Assembly: GCA_001942415.1 (NCBI GenBank)
Contig: MKJX01000221.1
Coordinates: 1-35,745, forward strand
Direction: 5' to 3'
Origin: Pseudonocardia sp. CNS-139
GTDB lineage: Bacteria > Actinomycetota > Actinomycetes > Mycobacteriales > Pseudonocardiaceae
Length of the DNA: 35,745 nt
The first letter of the stretch is position 1. The number at the start of each line of letters is the position of its first letter. This document shows positions 34,003 to 35,745 of the stretch, in pieces. The position numbers and the translations under genes were made by a program. The notes below the pieces were generated by a model. The model searched no databases, was not told the DNA's origin, and saw only the letters and a list, made by a program, of their open reading frames with translations.

Positions 34003-35018
34003 ACGTCGACATCGCGGCGTTGCGCACGATCGAGCGCGAGAAGGACATCCCCTTCGACACGGTCATCGAGGCCATCGAGTCGGCGCTGCTCACCGCGTAC
34101 AAGCACACCGAGGGCCACCAGCCGCACGCCCGCATCGACATCGACCGCAAGACGGGCGCGGTGCGTGTGATGGCGCAGGAGATGGCCGCCGACGGGTCCG
34201 TCGACACGGAGTGGGACGACACCCCGGAGGGCTTCGGCCGGATCGCGGCCACCACGGCCCGCCAGGTGATCGTCCAGCGGCTGCGCGACGCCGAGCACGA
34301 GCGCACCTACGGCGAGTTCGCCGCCAAGGAGGGCGAGATCGTCGCGGGCGTGATCCAGCGCGACGCCCGCGCCAACGCCCGCGGCGTGGTGATCGTGCAG
34401 CTGTCCGGCAACATCGAAGGCGTGCTGCCGCAGGCCGAGCAGGTCCCCGGCGAGCGCTACGAGCACGGCGAGCGCATCCGCTGCTACGTGGTGGGTGTGA
34501 CGCGCGGAATGCGCGGGACGCAGATCACGTTGAGCCGTACGCATCCCAACCTCGTGCGCAAGCTGTTCGCGCTCGAGGTGCCCGAGCTGGTCGACGGCTC
34601 GGTGGAGATCGTCGCGGTCGCGCGCGAGGCCGGCCACCGCACCAAGATCGCCGTCCGGTCCACCGTCCCCGGGGTCAACCCGAAGGGCGCGTGCATCGGG
34701 CCGGTCGGGGCGCGGGTGCGCGGCGTCATGAGCGAGCTGAACGGCGAGAAGATCGACATCATCGACTGGTCCGAGGATCCCGCGACGTTCGTGGGCAACG
34801 CGCTCTCGCCGTCGAAGGTGGTATCGGTCACGGTGCTCGACGCCCGCACGAAGACGGCGCGGGTGGTCGTGCCGGACTTCCAGCTCTCCCTCGCCATCGG
34901 CAAGGAAGGACAGAACGCCCGGTTGGCGGCCCGGCTCACCGGCTGGCGCATCGACATCCGCAGCGACGCGGACCCCCGCGGGGCCCTCGACGCGTCCGAG
35001 ACGGAGTCGGTCGGCTGA
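33999..35018 (+). CDS. nusA: transcription termination/antitermination factor NusA
   Basis: Binds RNA polymerase and nascent RNA to control pausing, termination and rRNA antitermination. The intact 339-residue product is the short actinobacterial form, without the C-terminal acidic repeats of E. coli NusA. The N-terminal domain starts MNVDIAALRTIEREKDIPFD. The S1 domain follows (EGEIVAGVIQRDARANARGV) and two KH domains: VNPKGACIGPVGARVRGVMS in the first and LAIGKEGQNARLAARLTGWR in the second. ATG 33999 has a GGAGGAGGAG site and overlaps the rimP stop. ylxR and infB follow on the same strand. Confidence 0.98.
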   Translation: MNVDIAALRTIEREKDIPFDTVIEAIESALLTAYKHTEGHQPHARIDIDRKTGAVRVMAQEMAADGSVDTEWDDTPEGFGRIAATTARQVIVQRLRDAEHERTYGEFAAKEGEIVAGVIQRDARANARGVVIVQLSGNIEGVLPQAEQVPGERYEHGERIRCYVVGVTRGMRGTQITLSRTHPNLVRKLFALEVPELVDGSVEIVAVAREAGHRTKIAVRSTVPGVNPKGACIGPVGARVRGVMSELNGEKIDIIDWSEDPATFVGNALSPSKVVSVTVLDARTKTARVVVPDFQLSLAIGKEGQNARLAARLTGWRIDIRSDADPRGALDASETESVG

Positions 35019-35083
35019 GCCCCACCGCACGCCGGGAGGGCCTTCGGCGCCCCACGACAGCAGAGTTGCGGCAGGTGCTGCGC

Positions 35084-35089
35084 TACACT
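35084..35089 (+). promoter_or_regulatory. -10 box (TACACT) between nusA and ylxR
   Basis: TACACT fits TANNNT well and would start transcription near 35096, before the ylxR cysteine motif. No -35 of good quality is visible. It may be an internal promoter for ylxR-infB. Confidence 0.4.
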
Positions 35090-35166
35090 CCGTACCGGCC
35101 AGCCGCACGGGGCCGACCTCCGTTCGTCCGACCTCCGCGATCGATCCACGATCGTCCGCGGGACCG

Positions 35167-35475
35167 GTCCGGACGTGCGTCGGATGCCGGAGCCGTGCGC
35201 CGGCCGACGGTCTGCTGCGGGTGGTCGCGGTGGCCGGGGCGCTCGTCCCGGACCCGCGTCGCCGGCTCCCCGGACGTGGTGCGTGGCTGCACCTCGCTCC
35301 GGAGTGCCTGGACCGCGCCGAGCGACGTTCGGTGTTCCCGCGGGCGCTTCGCGTCCCGGGACCGTTGGACACCGCTGCGGTGCGGGCCCACATCGGCGCC
35401 GTGAGCACGACCCAGCGCGAGGCCCGGGAGACACCCGGGCCCGACACACCAGGAAGCAAGGTCGACCCGTCATGA
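35167..35475 (+). CDS. ylxR: YlxR/DUF448 family RNA-binding protein, start not determined
   Basis: A small protein normally found between nusA and infB, thought to bind RNA or RNase P. Family blocks are clear: VRTCVGCRSRAPADGLLRV, then LPGRGAWLHLAPECLDRAER and FPRALRVPGPLDTAAVRAHI. No ATG, GTG or TTG lies in frame between the nusA stop and the CVGC motif, where the start must be. The coordinate given is the first family residue. A missing base upstream is the likely reason, as elsewhere in this sequence. The product is at least 102 residues, and its stop TGA overlaps a four-codon ORF (ATGA at 35472). The C-terminal 20 residues after RAHI are variable. Confidence 0.8.
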   Translation, partial: VRTCVGCRSRAPADGLLRVVAVAGALVPDPRRRLPGRGAWLHLAPECLDRAERRSVFPRALRVPGPLDTAAVRAHIGAVSTTQREARETPGPDTPGSKVDPS

Positions 35476-35567
35476 GCCAGTCGTGAAGATCGCACCATGA
35501 ACGTGCTTCGACACTAGGTTCGAGGTCGAGCGGACCAGCCGCCCGGCCTCCGAGTACAAGGAGTGCA

Positions 35568-35745
35568 GTGGCAGGCAAGGCCCGCGTACACGAGCTCGCG
35601 AAGGAGCTCGGCGTCAGCAGCAAGCAGGTCCTCAGCAAGCTGCAGGATCTCGGCGAGTACGTGAAGTCCCCGTCCTCGACCGTCGAGGCGCCGGTGGCCC
35701 GCAAGCTCCGTGAGGCGCTGTCCAACGGCGGCGACTCGGGGCGGC
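35568..35745 (+). CDS. infB: translation initiation factor IF-2, N-terminal part (cut by window edge)
   Basis: The GTPase that brings initiator tRNA to the 30S subunit. Only the first 59 codons are visible: MAGKARVHELAKELGVSSKQ, then VLSKLQDLGEYVKSPSSTVE and ARKLREAL. This is the IF2_N domain of actinobacterial IF-2, with the conserved K-x-R-V-H-E-L-A-K-E-L start. GTG 35568 has an AAGGAG site 6 nt upstream. The 92-bp gap after ylxR contains a TAGGTT box (35515-35520) that could be a second promoter, but no good -35 is seen. Confidence 0.95.
   Translation, partial: MAGKARVHELAKELGVSSKQVLSKLQDLGEYVKSPSSTVEAPVARKLREALSNGGDSGR

Overview
This window comes from a very GC-rich actinobacterium, most likely from the Pseudonocardiaceae (for example Pseudonocardia). 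The grounds are codon use, a mycothione reductase, an IdeR/DtxR-type iron box, many leaderless genes with a TANNNT -10 box 6-7 nt before the start codon, and gene order. From memory, the order PBP-lipoprotein, map, mtr, GNAT, proS, DUF4439 pair, rimP-nusA-ylxR-infB follows the Mycobacterium tuberculosis Rv2864c to Rv2839c region, with lineage-specific genes inserted. No rRNA, tRNA, IS element, prophage or CRISPR array was seen.

Layout. 1-2.6 kb: start of a dTDP-4-dehydrorhamnose 3,5-epimerase-like gene (-), a penicillin-binding lipoprotein and a DUF3054 membrane protein. 2.6-8.5 kb: methionine aminopeptidase, a PPOX flavoprotein divergent from a CGNR zinc-finger regulator, an SRPBCC protein, a PlsC-type acyltransferase, a delta-9-type desaturase and mycothione reductase. 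8.5-12.5 kb: two tandem methyltransferases, an iron-siderophore binding lipoprotein under an IdeR-type box, an M15 peptidase lipoprotein, an ElaA-like GNAT and a LapA-like membrane protein. 12.5-20.9 kb: a striking 22-bp-phased inverted repeat array, a self-sufficient CYP102-type P450 coupled to a membrane protein, a DEAD-box helicase, a RIO-type kinase preceded by a small uORF, YaaA and a TetR regulator. 21-23.6 kb: a methionine/cysteine locus with a leader peptide of the RLVARRHVDL family, metY and metX. 23.6-27.5 kb: SMP-30 hydrolase, a RibD-type reductase and deaminase as two overlapping genes, and proS. 27.7-30.9 kb: a large FHA/zinc-ribbon protein followed by a predicted pseudokinase. 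30.9-33.3 kb: YjbQ divergent from a class V aminotransferase, a second 22-bp-phased palindrome, and a DUF4439 protein plus lipoprotein. 33.4 kb to the end: rimP, nusA, ylxR and the start of infB.

Sequence quality matters here. About twenty genes, including the essential proS, change reading frame once or more. Most changes are repaired by restoring one C or G beside a short C/G run; a few need a different indel. This looks like systematic sequencing or assembly error, not gene decay, so the coordinates given span the whole intended gene. Most interesting for follow-up are the 22-bp-phased repeat family at convergent gene ends, the FHA-pseudokinase pair, the metY leader peptide, the overlapping divergent -10 boxes at 31.27 kb, and the P450-membrane protein operon.
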